NCBI RefSeq assembly: GCF_014863605.1
Contig: NZ_CP062252.1
Span: 248,001-312,000 of the forward strand
DNA from: Pseudomonas allokribbensis
GTDB lineage: Bacteria > Pseudomonadota > Gammaproteobacteria > Pseudomonadales > Pseudomonadaceae
Direction of reading: 5' to 3'
Length of the DNA stretch: 64,000 nucleotides
Under the pieces are notes generated by a model, which saw only the letters and a program-made list of their open reading frames with translations, did not search any database and was not told the DNA's origin. Below, piece after piece: positions 7,868 to 17,531 of the stretch; the stretch's first letter is position 1, and every line of letters begins with the position of its first letter. A program made the position numbers and the translations under genes.

Positions 7868-8533
7868 ATGAACTTCGATTACGCATTTATCCTCAGCACC
7901 CTGCCGGCGTTTCTCAAAGCCGTGGGTGTGACGCTGCAGGTCGGTTTGATCGCCATCGGCACCTCGCTGCTGGTGGCGTTGCTCAATGCGACGATTCTGG
8001 TGTTCCGCACGCCTTACCTGCAAAAGCTGGTCGGGCTGTATGTGGAGCTGGCGCGCAACACGCCACTGCTGATCCAGTTGTTCTTCGTCTACTTCGCCTT
8101 ACCGGCACTGGGGATCAAGGTTTCCGGTTTCACGGCGGCGATCATCACCATGACTTTTCTCGGCGGCGCCTACCTCACCGAAGTGCTGCGCGCCGGCGTC
8201 GATGCGGTGCCTCAGGCGCAACTGGAGTCCGGCCGTTCCATCGGCTTGTCCCACGGTCAGTTGCTGCGCTACGTGATCCTGCCGCAAGCGGGGATCCTCA
8301 GCCTGCCGTCGCTGTTCGCCAATTTCATTTTCCTGCTCAAGGAGACCACCGTGGTCTCGGCCGTGGCGGTGCCGGAGATTCTCTACACCACCAAGAGCTA
8401 CATCGCGCTCTACTACAAAACCTACGAAATGCTCGCCGTGCTGACGCTGATCTGCGTGCTGTTGTTCCTGCCGCTGTCGCTGCTGTTGAGCCGTCTGGAA
8501 AGGAGGCTCCAGCATGGCCAGTTCGGGTCTTGA
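7868..8533 (+). CDS. Polar amino-acid ABC transporter permease 1
   Basis: 221 residues, HisM/GlnP type, about five membrane helices. The family signature is present: YVELARNTPLLIQLFFVYF and the EAA loop region LESGRSIGLSHGQLLRYVILPQA. The start at ATG 7868 is preferred over one 15 codons upstream because AGGA lies just before it and the first membrane segment then sits at the usual distance. It overlaps the next permease by 20 bases, so the two are translationally coupled and probably form a heterodimeric channel. Substrate is inferred to be a sulfur amino acid or related compound from context only. Confidence 0.88.
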   Translation: MNFDYAFILSTLPAFLKAVGVTLQVGLIAIGTSLLVALLNATILVFRTPYLQKLVGLYVELARNTPLLIQLFFVYFALPALGIKVSGFTAAIITMTFLGGAYLTEVLRAGVDAVPQAQLESGRSIGLSHGQLLRYVILPQAGILSLPSLFANFIFLLKETTVVSAVAVPEILYTTKSYIALYYKTYEMLAVLTLICVLLFLPLSLLLSRLERRLQHGQFGS

Positions 8534-9173
8534 ACTGCTCTGGGTGTCGTTGCCGCAACTGGCAAAAGGCGCCGGGCAAACCCTGTCGATCTCGTTCCTC
8601 AGCATCGCCATCAGTACCGTCGGCGGCGTGCTCTACGGTGTGCTGCGCACGCTCAACGTGACGTGGCTGAACGCGGTGCTGCGAATTTATCTGGAGCTGT
8701 TCCGGGCGATTCCGGTGCTGGTCTGGTTGTACCTGCTGTTTTTCGGCCTGCCGATTTTCTTTGGCCTGAGCCTGCCGAGTTTCTGGTGTGCGGTGCTGGT
8801 GCTGTCGCTGTGGGGCGCCAGCGAGGTCGGCGAAGTGGCGCGCGGTGCGCTGCATTCGTTGCCGCGCGGGCAGCGTGAAGCGGGGCTGTCGATCGGTCTG
8901 AACGCGGCGCAGCTCTATGGCTACGTGCTGTTGCCCCAGGCGCTGAAACGCATGACGCCACCGACCATCAACGTCTACACGCGGATCATCAAGACCAGTT
9001 CGCTGGCGGTGCTGATCGGCGTGGTGGATGTGATCAAGGTTGGCCAGCAGATCATCGAGCGCACCTACGAATCGGTGCTGATCTACGGCGCGCTGTTCCT
9101 GTTTTTCTTTTTCATCTGCTACCCGCTGTCGGCCGCCTCGCGTGTGCTGGAGCGGCGCTGGACGCAAGCATGA
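8514..9173 (+). CDS. Polar amino-acid ABC transporter permease 2
   Basis: 219 residues, same HisM/GlnP family as its neighbour: YLELFRAIPVLVWLYLLFFGLP, and REAGLSIGLNAAQLYGYVLLPQA as the ATPase-contact loop. AAGGAGG precedes the ATG inside the end of the previous gene. Its stop overlaps the ATPase start by 4 bases (ATGA). It completes the inner-membrane channel. Confidence 0.88.
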   Translation: MASSGLELLWVSLPQLAKGAGQTLSISFLSIAISTVGGVLYGVLRTLNVTWLNAVLRIYLELFRAIPVLVWLYLLFFGLPIFFGLSLPSFWCAVLVLSLWGASEVGEVARGALHSLPRGQREAGLSIGLNAAQLYGYVLLPQALKRMTPPTINVYTRIIKTSSLAVLIGVVDVIKVGQQIIERTYESVLIYGALFLFFFFICYPLSAASRVLERRWTQA

Positions 9174-9952
9174 GCGCATTGATCGAGTTTCAGGGATTCA
9201 ACAAATTCTTCGGCGAACAGCAGGTGCTCAAGGGCATCGACCTGCAAGTGAAATCCGGCGAAGTCATCGTCATCCTCGGCCCCAGCGGTTGCGGCAAAAG
9301 CACACTGCTGCGTTGCCTGAACGGTCTGGAAACCGCCCACAGCGGTCACTTGAAATTCGCCGGCCGCGAACTGCTGGACAAGGCTACCGACTGGCGTGAA
9401 GTGCGCCAGCAGATCGGCATGGTGTTCCAGAGTTATCACTTGTTTCCGCACATGAGCGTGCTCGATAACTTGCTGCTCGGCCCGCTCAAGGTGCAGAAAC
9501 GCGAACGCCGCGAAGCACGGCAGCAAGCCGAAGCATTGCTCGAACGCGTTGGTCTGCTGGACAAACGTGATGCCTTTCCGCGCCAGCTCTCCGGCGGCCA
9601 GCAGCAACGCATCGCCATCGTCCGCTCGTTGTGCATGAACCCGCGAGTGATGCTCTTCGATGAAGTCACCGCTGCCCTCGACCCGGAGATGGTCAAGGAA
9701 GTGCTGGAAGTGATTCAGGGCCTGGCCCGCGAGGGCATGACCCTGTTGATCGTCACCCACGAAATGGCCTTTGCCCGCGCGGTGGCCGATCGCATCGTGT
9801 TCATGGATGCCGGGCACATCCTTGAACAGAACCCGCCCGAGCTTTTCTTTACGAACCCGCAAACCGCACGCGCGCAGCAGTTCCTGGAGAAGTTCTCCTA
9901 CGTTGAAGCACTGCCCACAACGACTCAAACCAAGGAACTGGAACTGCCATGA
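9170..9952 (+). CDS. Polar amino-acid ABC transporter ATPase (GlnQ type)
   Basis: 260 residues. Walker A is GPSGCGKST, the Q-loop lies in FQSYHLFPHMS, the signature LSGGQQQR precedes Walker B VMLFDEVTAALDPE, and the H-loop is VTHEMAF. Walker B ends DEV rather than the usual DEP/DEA; the catalytic Glu is present. Overlaps both neighbours by 4 bases. Confidence 0.9.
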   Translation: MSALIEFQGFNKFFGEQQVLKGIDLQVKSGEVIVILGPSGCGKSTLLRCLNGLETAHSGHLKFAGRELLDKATDWREVRQQIGMVFQSYHLFPHMSVLDNLLLGPLKVQKRERREARQQAEALLERVGLLDKRDAFPRQLSGGQQQRIAIVRSLCMNPRVMLFDEVTAALDPEMVKEVLEVIQGLAREGMTLLIVTHEMAFARAVADRIVFMDAGHILEQNPPELFFTNPQTARAQQFLEKFSYVEALPTTTQTKELELP

Positions 9953-10827
9953 AAACTGCCAAAGCTCTATTTGCATTACCGCTGATCAGCCTCGCGTTGC
10001 TGGCCGGCTGCAACAAGACCGAAGAACCGGCCAAGCCGAAAGTCGCCAGCGAAAGCACCGCGCCGGCCGGTTATCTGGACAAGATCAAGGCCCGCGACAA
10101 ACTGATCGTCGGCGTATTCACCGACAAACCGCCGTTCGGTTTCGTCAATGAAGCCGGTCGCTATGTTGGCTTCGATACCGACATCGGCCGTCAATTCGCC
10201 AAGGATCTGCTGGGCGATGAAAACAAGGTCGAGTTCGTGGCCGTGGAGCCGGCGAGCCGCATTCCGTTCCTGCAGAGCGACAAGGTCGACCTGATCCTCG
10301 CCAACATGACCGTGACCCCGGAGCGCAAGGAAGCGGTGGAATTCACCAACCCGAACCTGAAAGTCGCGGTGCAGGCGTTGGTGGCTCAGGGCAGCGAAGT
10401 GAAGAAACTGGATGACCTGGCGACCCGCACCACCATCGTTACCACCGGCACCACTGCCGATATCTGGCTGACCAAGAATCACCCGGACTGGAAACTGCTG
10501 AAGTTCGAGAAAAACTCCGAGTCCCTGCAAGCCCTGGCCAACGGCCGTGGCGATGCTTACGCGCAGGACAATCTGGTGCTGTTCAGCTGGGCCAAGCAGA
10601 ACCCGGGCTACCGCGTGCTGGATGAAAAACTCGGCGCTGAAGCCCCGATTGCACCTGCGGTGAAGAAGGGCAACATCGAATTGCGCGATTGGGTGAACAC
10701 CGAGCTGGCCAAGTTGGGTGAAGAGAAATACCTGCTCAAGCTGTATGACCAATATGTGCGTAAAGAGCTAAGCGATGACACCAAGCCTGAGAGCGTGATT
10801 GTTGAAGGCGGGAAGTGGCAGGGCTAA
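9949..10827 (+). CDS. ABC transporter substrate-binding lipoprotein (SBP_bac_3)
   Basis: 292 residues. A lipoprotein signal has the lipobox LLAGC with Cys21. The mature part is a family-3 solute-binding protein: GVFTDKPPFGFVNEAGRYVGFDTDIGRQ, and VDLILANMTVTPERKEAVEFTNPN, the usual ligand-site signature. It delivers an amino acid or analogue to the permeases encoded just upstream. It is last of four overlapping genes and is followed within 10 bases by a REP-like hairpin that may end transcription. The ligand cannot be assigned; cystine or a related sulfur compound is a guess from context. Confidence 0.88.
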   Translation: MKTAKALFALPLISLALLAGCNKTEEPAKPKVASESTAPAGYLDKIKARDKLIVGVFTDKPPFGFVNEAGRYVGFDTDIGRQFAKDLLGDENKVEFVAVEPASRIPFLQSDKVDLILANMTVTPERKEAVEFTNPNLKVAVQALVAQGSEVKKLDDLATRTTIVTTGTTADIWLTKNHPDWKLLKFEKNSESLQALANGRGDAYAQDNLVLFSWAKQNPGYRVLDEKLGAEAPIAPAVKKGNIELRDWVNTELAKLGEEKYLLKLYDQYVRKELSDDTKPESVIVEGGKWQG

Positions 10828-10833
10828 GCCGAT

Positions 10834-10863
10834 GATCGTTCCCACGCATGCGTGGGAACGATC
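10834..10863. repeat. REP-like palindrome, copy 1
   Basis: A perfect 30-base palindrome with half GATCGTTCCCACGCA. It lies between the convergent ABC transporter operon and the AAA ATPase gene. It belongs to a family also seen near 30.76, 32.92, 42.25 and 45.93-46.04 kb. It may act as a bidirectional terminator. Confidence 0.85.
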
Positions 10864-10873
10864 GATCAACAAG

Positions 10874-12070
10874 CTAATCCGGCCAGTTCCACGCCGGCTC
10901 ATCCAGAACCCTCTGCCCGACGATCCCGGTCTGGCCGAGGGTTTTTTCCAGCACGATGCAATTGCATTCCTCATCTTCCTGCAACGCCGAAATCAATCGC
11001 CGTGCGTGTGAAACCACCCACACCTGACACTCCTGCGATGCACGAATGATCAATCGCGCCAGCGCCGGCAACAGATCCGGATGCAGACTGGTTTCCGGTT
11101 CGTTCAGCACCATCAGCGACGGCGGGCGTGGCGTCAGCAGTGCGGCGACCAGCAGCAGATAACGCAGCGTGCCGTCCGACAACTCTGCCGCCGACAGCGG
11201 TCGCAACAACCCTTCCTGAAAAAACTCGATGGCAAAGCGTCCGCCCGCCAGCGGCGCGATGTTCAACCGTGCGCCGGGAAACGCATCGCTGATCGCGGCC
11301 TGCAACGCCTCGGGGTCGCCGATTTCGCGGATGGTCTGCAAGGCTGCCGCCAGATCCCGGCCGTCGTGATGCAGCACCGGCGTGCGCGTGCCCAGTTGTG
11401 GCTGGCGCACCGGGGCGTCGGCGTCGCTGCGAAAGTGATCGTAGAAGCGCCAGCGGCGGATGAACTCGCGCATCTGGAACACTTCCGGCGAGGTGCGCAG
11501 GCTGCCGACCTGATCGAACAGGCTGTCGAATGTCGGCGTGTGCTGGGCCATGACATCCCAGGTGCGACCATCACGGGTACGAATCATTGGCCCGTCGCGG
11601 TCCACCAGCAAGCTGGCAGGTCGATAGAGCGGCCCGGCCCAGATGCATTCCCGCTTGATTTGCGGATCAAGGCTGAAGCGCGAAGGGGTCGGTACGCGGT
11701 CTCCAGGCAGCATGAAATGCCCGTTGGAGTCGGGGAGCCCGAGGCTGATCGAATAACTGAAATCTTCCCCGGCAAACCCCAGCCGCAGACGTTTCACGCC
11801 CTGGCGGACCGTCGATTGAATCGGCACTTCGCCATTGCGCATGCGCCGGCTGATGGTTTCCGGCCCGGCCCAGAACGTCGAGTCCAGCCCGCCCTCACGG
11901 GCCAGCGCATTGACCACGCCGCCCTGAGCGGTTTCCGCCAGCAGTCGCAGCGCCCGGTAAAGATTGGACTTGCCGCTGCCGTTGGGGCCGGTGATCAGGT
12001 TCAGCCGACCCAGCGGGATTACCAATTTATTGATCGAGCGGTAATTGGCTACCGCGAGGGTCTTGAGCAT
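10874..12070 (-). CDS. OLD/RecF-like AAA family ATPase
   Basis: 398 residues from ATG 12070 (preceded by AAGAAGGA; the frame runs 20 codons further without a ribosome site). The N-terminus is typical of SMC-like ATPases: LAVANYRSINKL, Walker A GPNGSGKS (28-35). Near the C-terminus come the signature region AAELSDGTLRYL, Walker B LMVLNEPETSLHPDLL and VVSHARRLI. No coiled-coil or TOPRIM part is evident at this size, so it is the short type of predicted ATPase found widely in bacteria. Function unknown; such proteins may act in DNA repair or as parts of defence modules, but no partner nuclease is next to it. It diverges from the triABC-type operon. Confidence 0.8.
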   Translation of the reverse strand: MLKTLAVANYRSINKLVIPLGRLNLITGPNGSGKSNLYRALRLLAETAQGGVVNALAREGGLDSTFWAGPETISRRMRNGEVPIQSTVRQGVKRLRLGFAGEDFSYSISLGLPDSNGHFMLPGDRVPTPSRFSLDPQIKRECIWAGPLYRPASLLVDRDGPMIRTRDGRTWDVMAQHTPTFDSLFDQVGSLRTSPEVFQMREFIRRWRFYDHFRSDADAPVRQPQLGTRTPVLHHDGRDLAAALQTIREIGDPEALQAAISDAFPGARLNIAPLAGGRFAIEFFQEGLLRPLSAAELSDGTLRYLLLVAALLTPRPPSLMVLNEPETSLHPDLLPALARLIIRASQECQVWVVSHARRLISALQEDEECNCIVLEKTLGQTGIVGQRVLDEPAWNWPD

Positions 12071-12214
12071 GAAAATCCTTCTTGGGTGCCCCGAATTCCG
12101 GGTCAGGATACCTGCTGCACATAAATGCATATATCGCCCGGACGAAGGTTGAACCCTGTTCTAAGCTCACAGTCGTACCGTCACTTGCACGTTCGTACAC
12201 AGGAAGGAGTCTGC

Positions 12215-13318
12215 ATGGCGAGTCCCGGATTGAAAACAGCGGTGATGCTGAGCCTGCTCGCTTTGCTCGCGGCCTGCAGCGAAAAGAAGCCACCTCAGGA
12301 ATACCTGCCACGGGTCTTTGTACAAGAGGTCAAACCCGCGGACTTCGCGGCGTCCGTGACCCTCACCGGTGACGTTCAGGCGCGGGTACAGACCGAATTG
12401 TCGTTCCGGGTCGGCGGCAAGATCATCCAGCGCATGGTCGATGTCGGTGACCGCGTCTCGGCCAAACAAGTGCTGGCCAAACTCGATCCCAAGGACTTGC
12501 AGACCAACGTCGACTCCGCCCAGGCCCAGGTGCTGGCCGAGCAGGCGCGGGTCAAGCAGAGCGCCGCCGCATTCGTCCGTCAGCAGAAACTGTTGCCCAA
12601 GGGTTACACCAGCCAGAGCGAATACGATTCCGCACAAGCCGCATTGCGCAGCAGCCAGAGTGCCTTGAGCGCGGCCCAGGCGCAGTTGGCCAATGCCAAG
12701 GATCAACTGAGTTACACCGCGCTGATCGCCGATGCACCCGGCATCATCACCGAGCGTCAGGCCGAAGTCGGCCAGGTGGTTCAGGCCACCGCGCCGATTT
12801 TCAGCCTGGCCCGGGACGGCGACCGCGACGCGGTGTTCAACGTTTACGAATCGCTGCTGGCCGAGCGCCCGGCGGAGCGTTCGATCGTCGTCAGCCTGCT
12901 CGACAATCCGCAAATCAAGACCACCGGCACCGTGCGCGAAATCACCCCGGCGGTGTCGGCGCAGTCCGGCACGGTGCAGGTCAAAGTTACCCTCGACAGT
13001 CTGCCGCAGGGCATGCAGCTCGGTTCGGTGGTCAGCGCCACCGCCAAGGGCAGCGGTAAATCGGCGGTGGAATTGCCGTGGTCGGCCCTGACCAAAAACA
13101 TCAGCGAACCTGCGGTGTGGATGGTGGACGACAAGGGTGAGGCGCAACTGCACAACGTCACCGTCGGCCGCTACCTGACCGGGCACGTGATTATCAGCGC
13201 CGGCCTCACGGGCGGCGAGAAAGTGATCATTGCCGGCGGGCAACTGCTGCATCCGGGGATGAAAGTCGAGATCGCCGAGAACACCTACAAGGATCTGCAA
13301 TCGGGAGCGCAGCCATGA
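12215..13318 (+). CDS. triA: RND efflux membrane-fusion lipoprotein TriA-like
   Basis: 367 residues. A lipoprotein signal with lipobox LLAAC (Cys about 21) anchors it to the inner membrane facing the periplasm. An HlyD/AcrA fold is visible: a lipoyl half-motif (ELSFRVGGKIIQRMVDVGDRV), an Ala- and Gln-rich helical hairpin (about 90-160), the second lipoyl half and beta-barrel domains. The start at 12215 is supported by AGGAAGGAG. It overlaps the next adaptor gene by 4 bases. Two adaptors followed by one RND pump is the arrangement of P. aeruginosa triABC (triclosan efflux, with outer-membrane channel OpmH encoded elsewhere). Assignment rests on order and recall. Confidence 0.75.
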   Translation: MASPGLKTAVMLSLLALLAACSEKKPPQEYLPRVFVQEVKPADFAASVTLTGDVQARVQTELSFRVGGKIIQRMVDVGDRVSAKQVLAKLDPKDLQTNVDSAQAQVLAEQARVKQSAAAFVRQQKLLPKGYTSQSEYDSAQAALRSSQSALSAAQAQLANAKDQLSYTALIADAPGIITERQAEVGQVVQATAPIFSLARDGDRDAVFNVYESLLAERPAERSIVVSLLDNPQIKTTGTVREITPAVSAQSGTVQVKVTLDSLPQGMQLGSVVSATAKGSGKSAVELPWSALTKNISEPAVWMVDDKGEAQLHNVTVGRYLTGHVIISAGLTGGEKVIIAGGQLLHPGMKVEIAENTYKDLQSGAQP

Positions 13319-14379
13319 AGCCTTTGTGGGTGATGTCGATCGGGCTGCTGCTGGGTGCCTGTTCCAAGAACGAGCCACCGCCGGAGCCGGTGCGCCCGGT
13401 GCTGTCGATCAAGGTCGAAGCGCTGAGCGAGGAAAACCTCGGCCGTTTCGCCGGCAGCATTCAGGCGCGCTACGAGAGCAACACCGGTTTTCGCGTCGGC
13501 GGGCGCATCGCCAGTCGCAACGTCGATGTCGGCGCCGAGGTGCAGAAGGGCACCTTGCTCGCCACCCTCGATCCGTCCGACCAGCAGAACCAGTTGCGTT
13601 CGGCCCAGGGCGATCTGGCGAAAGTCGAAGCACAACTGATCAACGCCCAGGCCAACGCTCGGCGGCAGCAGGCGCTGTTTGATCGCGGCGTCGGCGCCCA
13701 GGCGCAACTGGACATCGCCACCACTGATCTGAAGACCACCCAGGCGTCCCTCGATCAGGCGCGGGCGGCGGTCAACCAGAGCAAGGATCAGCTTGGCTAC
13801 ACCGAGCTGCGCTCCGACCATAAAGCCGTGGTCACCGCCTGGAACGCCGAGGCCGGGCAAGTGGTGACGGCCGGCCAGCAAGTGGTGACGCTGGCGCAAC
13901 CGGACATCAAGGAAGCGGTGATCGATCTGCCGGACACGCTGGTCGACCAGATTCCCAGCGACGTGGTGTTTCTGGTGGCCGGGCAACTCGATCCGAGCAT
14001 CAACACCACGGCCGTCATCCGTGAAATCGAGCCTCAGGCACAAAGCGCCACCCGTACCCGCCGCGCGCGTTTGACGCTGGCCTCAACGCCGCCCGGATTC
14101 CGCCTCGGCACCGCAATCAGCGTGACCCTCAGTTCAGCGATCAAGCCGCGAATCGAATTGCCCGCGACAGCCTTGCAGGAGGCCGACGGTAAAACCCGGA
14201 TCTGGGTGATCGACCCGCAAAACAAAACCGTTGCCCCGCGTGACGTCAGCGTGACCAGCCGCACCGACAGCACCGTGGTGCTGGCCGGTGGGGTCAAGTC
14301 CGGCGAGCGTGTGGTCAGCGCCGGCGTCAACAGCCTCAAACCCGGACAAGCCGTGAAACTCGACGAGGACAGTCAATGA
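13315..14379 (+). CDS. triB: RND efflux membrane-fusion lipoprotein TriB-like
   Basis: 354 residues, paralogue of the previous gene with lipobox LLGAC (Cys about 15). The lipoyl motif reads TGFRVGGRIASRNVDVGAEV, and the helical hairpin is rich in Ala, Gln and Asn. Two different adaptors for one pump are unusual; in TriABC both are needed. Overlaps by ATGA with both neighbours, so the three proteins are made from one coupled message. Confidence 0.75.
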   Translation: MKPLWVMSIGLLLGACSKNEPPPEPVRPVLSIKVEALSEENLGRFAGSIQARYESNTGFRVGGRIASRNVDVGAEVQKGTLLATLDPSDQQNQLRSAQGDLAKVEAQLINAQANARRQQALFDRGVGAQAQLDIATTDLKTTQASLDQARAAVNQSKDQLGYTELRSDHKAVVTAWNAEAGQVVTAGQQVVTLAQPDIKEAVIDLPDTLVDQIPSDVVFLVAGQLDPSINTTAVIREIEPQAQSATRTRRARLTLASTPPGFRLGTAISVTLSSAIKPRIELPATALQEADGKTRIWVIDPQNKTVAPRDVSVTSRTDSTVVLAGGVKSGERVVSAGVNSLKPGQAVKLDEDSQ

Positions 14380-17300
14380 AAGGGTCTTTCAATCTCTCCG
14401 AATGGGCCCTCAAGCATCAGTCGTTCGTCTGGTACCTGATGTTCGTCGGGCTGCTGATGGGGGTGTTCTCGTACATCAATCTGGGGCGCGAGGAAGACCC
14501 GTCGTTCACCATCAAGACCATGGTGATCCAGACCAAGTGGCCAGGTGCGACCCAGGAAGAAACGCTCAAGCAGGTCACGGACCGCATCGAGAAAAAACTC
14601 GAGGAACTCGATTCCCTCGACTACGTGAAAAGCTACACGCGCCCCGGCGAGTCAACGGTCTACGTCTACCTGCGCGACACCACCAGCGCCAAGGACATTC
14701 CGGAAATCTGGTACCAGGTGCGCAAGAAGATCAACGACATTCGCGGCCAGTTTCCCCAGGGCATTCAGGGGCCGGGATTCAACGACGAGTTCGGTGACGT
14801 CTTCGGTTCGGTCTATGCGTTCACGGCCGACGGCCTGACGATGCGCCAGTTGCGCGATTACGTGGAACAGGCCCGCGCCGAGATCCGCGGTGTGCCGGGG
14901 CTGGGCAAGATCGAAATGATCGGCCAGCAGGACGAAGTGCTGTACCTGAACTTCTCGACCCGCAAACTGGCGGCGCTGGGCATCGACCAGCGTCAGGTGG
15001 TGCAGAGCCTGCAATCGCAGAACGCCGTGACCCCGGCAGGTGTGATCGAGGCCGGACCGGAACGCATTTCGGTGCGCACCTCCGGGCAGTTCGCCTCGGA
15101 AAAGGATCTGGCCGAGGTCAATCTCAAGCTCAATGACCGCTTCTATCGTCTGGCCGACATCGCCGAGATCAGTCGCGGTTATGTCGACCCGGCAACGCCG
15201 GAGTTCCGCTTCGACGGCAAGCCGGCCATTGGCCTGGCCATTGCGATGCAGAAGGGTGGCAACGTTCAGGCATTCGGTAAGGCCCTGCACGCGCGCATCG
15301 ATGAACTCACCGCCGACCTGCCGGTGGGGGTTGGCGTGCACACGGTTTCCGATCAGGCCGTGGTGGTGGAAGAGGCGGTCGGTGGCTTCACCAGTGCGCT
15401 GTTCGAAGCGGTGGTCATCGTGCTGGTGGTGAGTTTCATCAGCCTCGGCGTGCGTGCCGGGCTGGTGGTGGCGTGCTCGATCCCGTTGGTGCTGGCGATG
15501 GTGTTTGTGTACATGGAGTACAGCGGCATCACCATGCAGCGGATTTCTCTGGGTGCATTGATCATCGCCCTCGGGTTGCTGGTGGACGATGCGATGATCA
15601 CCGTGGAGATGATGGTGACGCGTCTGGAGATGGGCGAGAGCAAGGAGCAGGCGGCGACGTTCGCCTACACCTCCACAGCGTTTCCGATGCTCACCGGTAC
15701 GCTGGTGACAGTGGCCGGTTTCGTGCCGATTGGTCTCAACGCCAGCTCCGCCGGTGAGTACACCTACACGCTGTTCGCGGTGATCGCGGTGGCAATGATC
15801 GTGTCATGGGTGGTGGCGGTGTTCTTCGCACCGGTGATCGGCGTGCACATCCTCAGCACCAACGTAAAACCCCATGAAGCCGAACCCGGACGCATCGGGC
15901 GGGCGTTCAATGGCGGTCTGCTGTGGTGCATGCGCAATCGCTGGTGGGCGATCGGTATCACGGTGCTGTGTTTTGTCCTTGCCGTGTTCTGCATGCGCTT
16001 TGTGCAGAACCAGTTCTTCCCGTCGTCCGATCGCCCGGAAATCCTGGTTGACCTGAACCTGCCGCAAAACGCCTCGATCGATGAAACCCGCAAGGCCGTC
16101 GACAAGCTCGAAGCCTCGCTCAAGGGCGACCCGGACATCGTGCGCTGGAGCACTTACATCGGCCAGGGCGCAATCCGTTTCTACCTGCCGCTGGATCAGC
16201 AATTGCAGAACCCGTACTACGCGCAACTGGTGATCGTCAGCAAAGACTTCAAGGCCCGCGAAGCCTTGAGCCAGCGCCTGCGTGATCGTCTGCGCAAGGA
16301 TTTCGTCGGCATCGGCAGTTACGTGCAAGCCCTGGAAATGGGCCCACCGGTGGGCCGTCCGATCCAGTACCGGGTCAGCGGCAAGGACGTCGATCAGGTG
16401 CGCAAGCACGCCATCGACCTGGCCACCGAACTGGACAAGAGCCCGCACATCGGCGAGATCATTTACGACTGGAACGAGCCTGGCAAAGTCCTGCGCATCG
16501 ACATCGCTCAGGACAAGGCGCGTCAGCTCGGCCTGTCATCGGAAGATGTGGCCAACCTGATGAACAGCATTGTCAGTGGCTCGCCGCTGACCCAGGTCGA
16601 CGACGATATCTACCTGATCAACGTGGTCGGTCGCGCGGTGGATTCCGAACGCGGTACACCGGAAACCCTGCAAAACCTGCAGATCGTCACGCCCAACGGC
16701 ACGTCGATTCCGCTGCTTGCCTTCGCCACGGTGCGATATGAACTGGAGCAGCCGCTGGTGTGGCGTCGCGACCGTTTGCCGACCATCACCATCAAGGCCT
16801 CGGTGCGCGATGAAATCCAGCCGACCGATCTGGTGAAAGTCCTCAAGCCCACCATCGATGCCTTCGCCGCCAAACTGCCAGTGGGCTACAAGGTCGCCAC
16901 TGGCGGTACGGTCGAGGAGAGCGGCAAGGCGCAGGGGCCGATTGCCAAGGTCTTGCCGCTGATGCTGTTCCTGATGGCGACCTTCCTGATGATCCAGTTG
17001 CACAGCGTGCAGAAGCTGTTCCTGGTGGCCAGTGTCGCGCCGCTCGGGCTGATCGGCGTGGTGCTGGCGCTGGTGCCGACCGGTACGCCGATGGGCTTCG
17101 TGGCGATTCTGGGGATTCTGGCGCTGATCGGCATCATCATCCGTAACTCGGTGATCCTCGTGACGCAGATCGAAGAATACGAGCAAAAAGGCTACGCGCC
17201 CTGGGATGCGGTGGTGGAAGCGACCGAGCACCGGCGTCGGCCGATCCTGCTCACCGCGGCGGCGGCGAGCATGGGCATGATTCCGATCGCCCGGGAAGTG

Positions 17301-17441
17301 TTCTGGGGGCCGATGGCCTACGCGATGATCGGCGGGATCGTCATTGCGACGTTGCTGACGCTGCTGTTTCTGCCGGCGCTGTATGTGGCCTGGTACAAGA
17401 TTCGCGAGCCGAAGAAGGACGCCTCGTCATCGGCACAGTGA
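14376..17441 (+). CDS. triC: RND efflux pump TriC-like
   Basis: 1021 residues, AcrB-type length. The N-terminus has a first membrane helix (about 15-35) and then GREEDPSFTIKTMVIQTKWPGATQEE, typical of this RND subgroup. The helix-rich membrane halves include ALIIALGLLVDDAMITVE (the Asp-Asp proton relay) and AILGILALIGIIIRNSVILV, and near the end RRRPILLTAAAASMGMIPIA. It exports hydrophobic compounds by proton antiport, working with the two adaptors upstream. No outer-membrane factor gene follows, as in triABC. No terminator was seen before the next gene. Confidence 0.8.
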   Translation: MKGSFNLSEWALKHQSFVWYLMFVGLLMGVFSYINLGREEDPSFTIKTMVIQTKWPGATQEETLKQVTDRIEKKLEELDSLDYVKSYTRPGESTVYVYLRDTTSAKDIPEIWYQVRKKINDIRGQFPQGIQGPGFNDEFGDVFGSVYAFTADGLTMRQLRDYVEQARAEIRGVPGLGKIEMIGQQDEVLYLNFSTRKLAALGIDQRQVVQSLQSQNAVTPAGVIEAGPERISVRTSGQFASEKDLAEVNLKLNDRFYRLADIAEISRGYVDPATPEFRFDGKPAIGLAIAMQKGGNVQAFGKALHARIDELTADLPVGVGVHTVSDQAVVVEEAVGGFTSALFEAVVIVLVVSFISLGVRAGLVVACSIPLVLAMVFVYMEYSGITMQRISLGALIIALGLLVDDAMITVEMMVTRLEMGESKEQAATFAYTSTAFPMLTGTLVTVAGFVPIGLNASSAGEYTYTLFAVIAVAMIVSWVVAVFFAPVIGVHILSTNVKPHEAEPGRIGRAFNGGLLWCMRNRWWAIGITVLCFVLAVFCMRFVQNQFFPSSDRPEILVDLNLPQNASIDETRKAVDKLEASLKGDPDIVRWSTYIGQGAIRFYLPLDQQLQNPYYAQLVIVSKDFKAREALSQRLRDRLRKDFVGIGSYVQALEMGPPVGRPIQYRVSGKDVDQVRKHAIDLATELDKSPHIGEIIYDWNEPGKVLRIDIAQDKARQLGLSSEDVANLMNSIVSGSPLTQVDDDIYLINVVGRAVDSERGTPETLQNLQIVTPNGTSIPLLAFATVRYELEQPLVWRRDRLPTITIKASVRDEIQPTDLVKVLKPTIDAFAAKLPVGYKVATGGTVEESGKAQGPIAKVLPLMLFLMATFLMIQLHSVQKLFLVASVAPLGLIGVVLALVPTGTPMGFVAILGILALIGIIIRNSVILVTQIEEYEQKGYAPWDAVVEATEHRRRPILLTAAAASMGMIPIAREVFWGPMAYAMIGGIVIATLLTLLFLPALYVAWYKIREPKKDASSSAQ

Positions 17442-17498
17442 GTGCGCTTGTTACATATTTGCGAAGGGCCTGACTTACAGCGTCGGCGTATTCGGTTA

Positions 17499-17528
17499 AC
17501 GTCCCTCCTCCTTTAGGAGAAGGGACGT
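17499..17528 (+). promoter_or_regulatory. Stem-loop that buries the ribosome site of the next gene
   Basis: An outer 8-bp stem (17499-17506 with 17521-17528) and an inner 5-bp stem (17508-17512 with 17515-17519) are split by one C/A mismatch, with a 2-base loop. The paired right side includes both AGGAG (17515-17519) and AGGGA (17521-17525), the only Shine-Dalgarno candidates for the ATG at 17532. Translation should depend on opening of this hairpin. Confidence 0.6.
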
Positions 17529-17531
17529 CTG

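Noticed and set aside
10874..12070. Defence system around the AAA ATPase
   Set aside because: The ATPase alone has no nuclease, helicase or reverse-transcriptase partner nearby; neighbours are transport genes.
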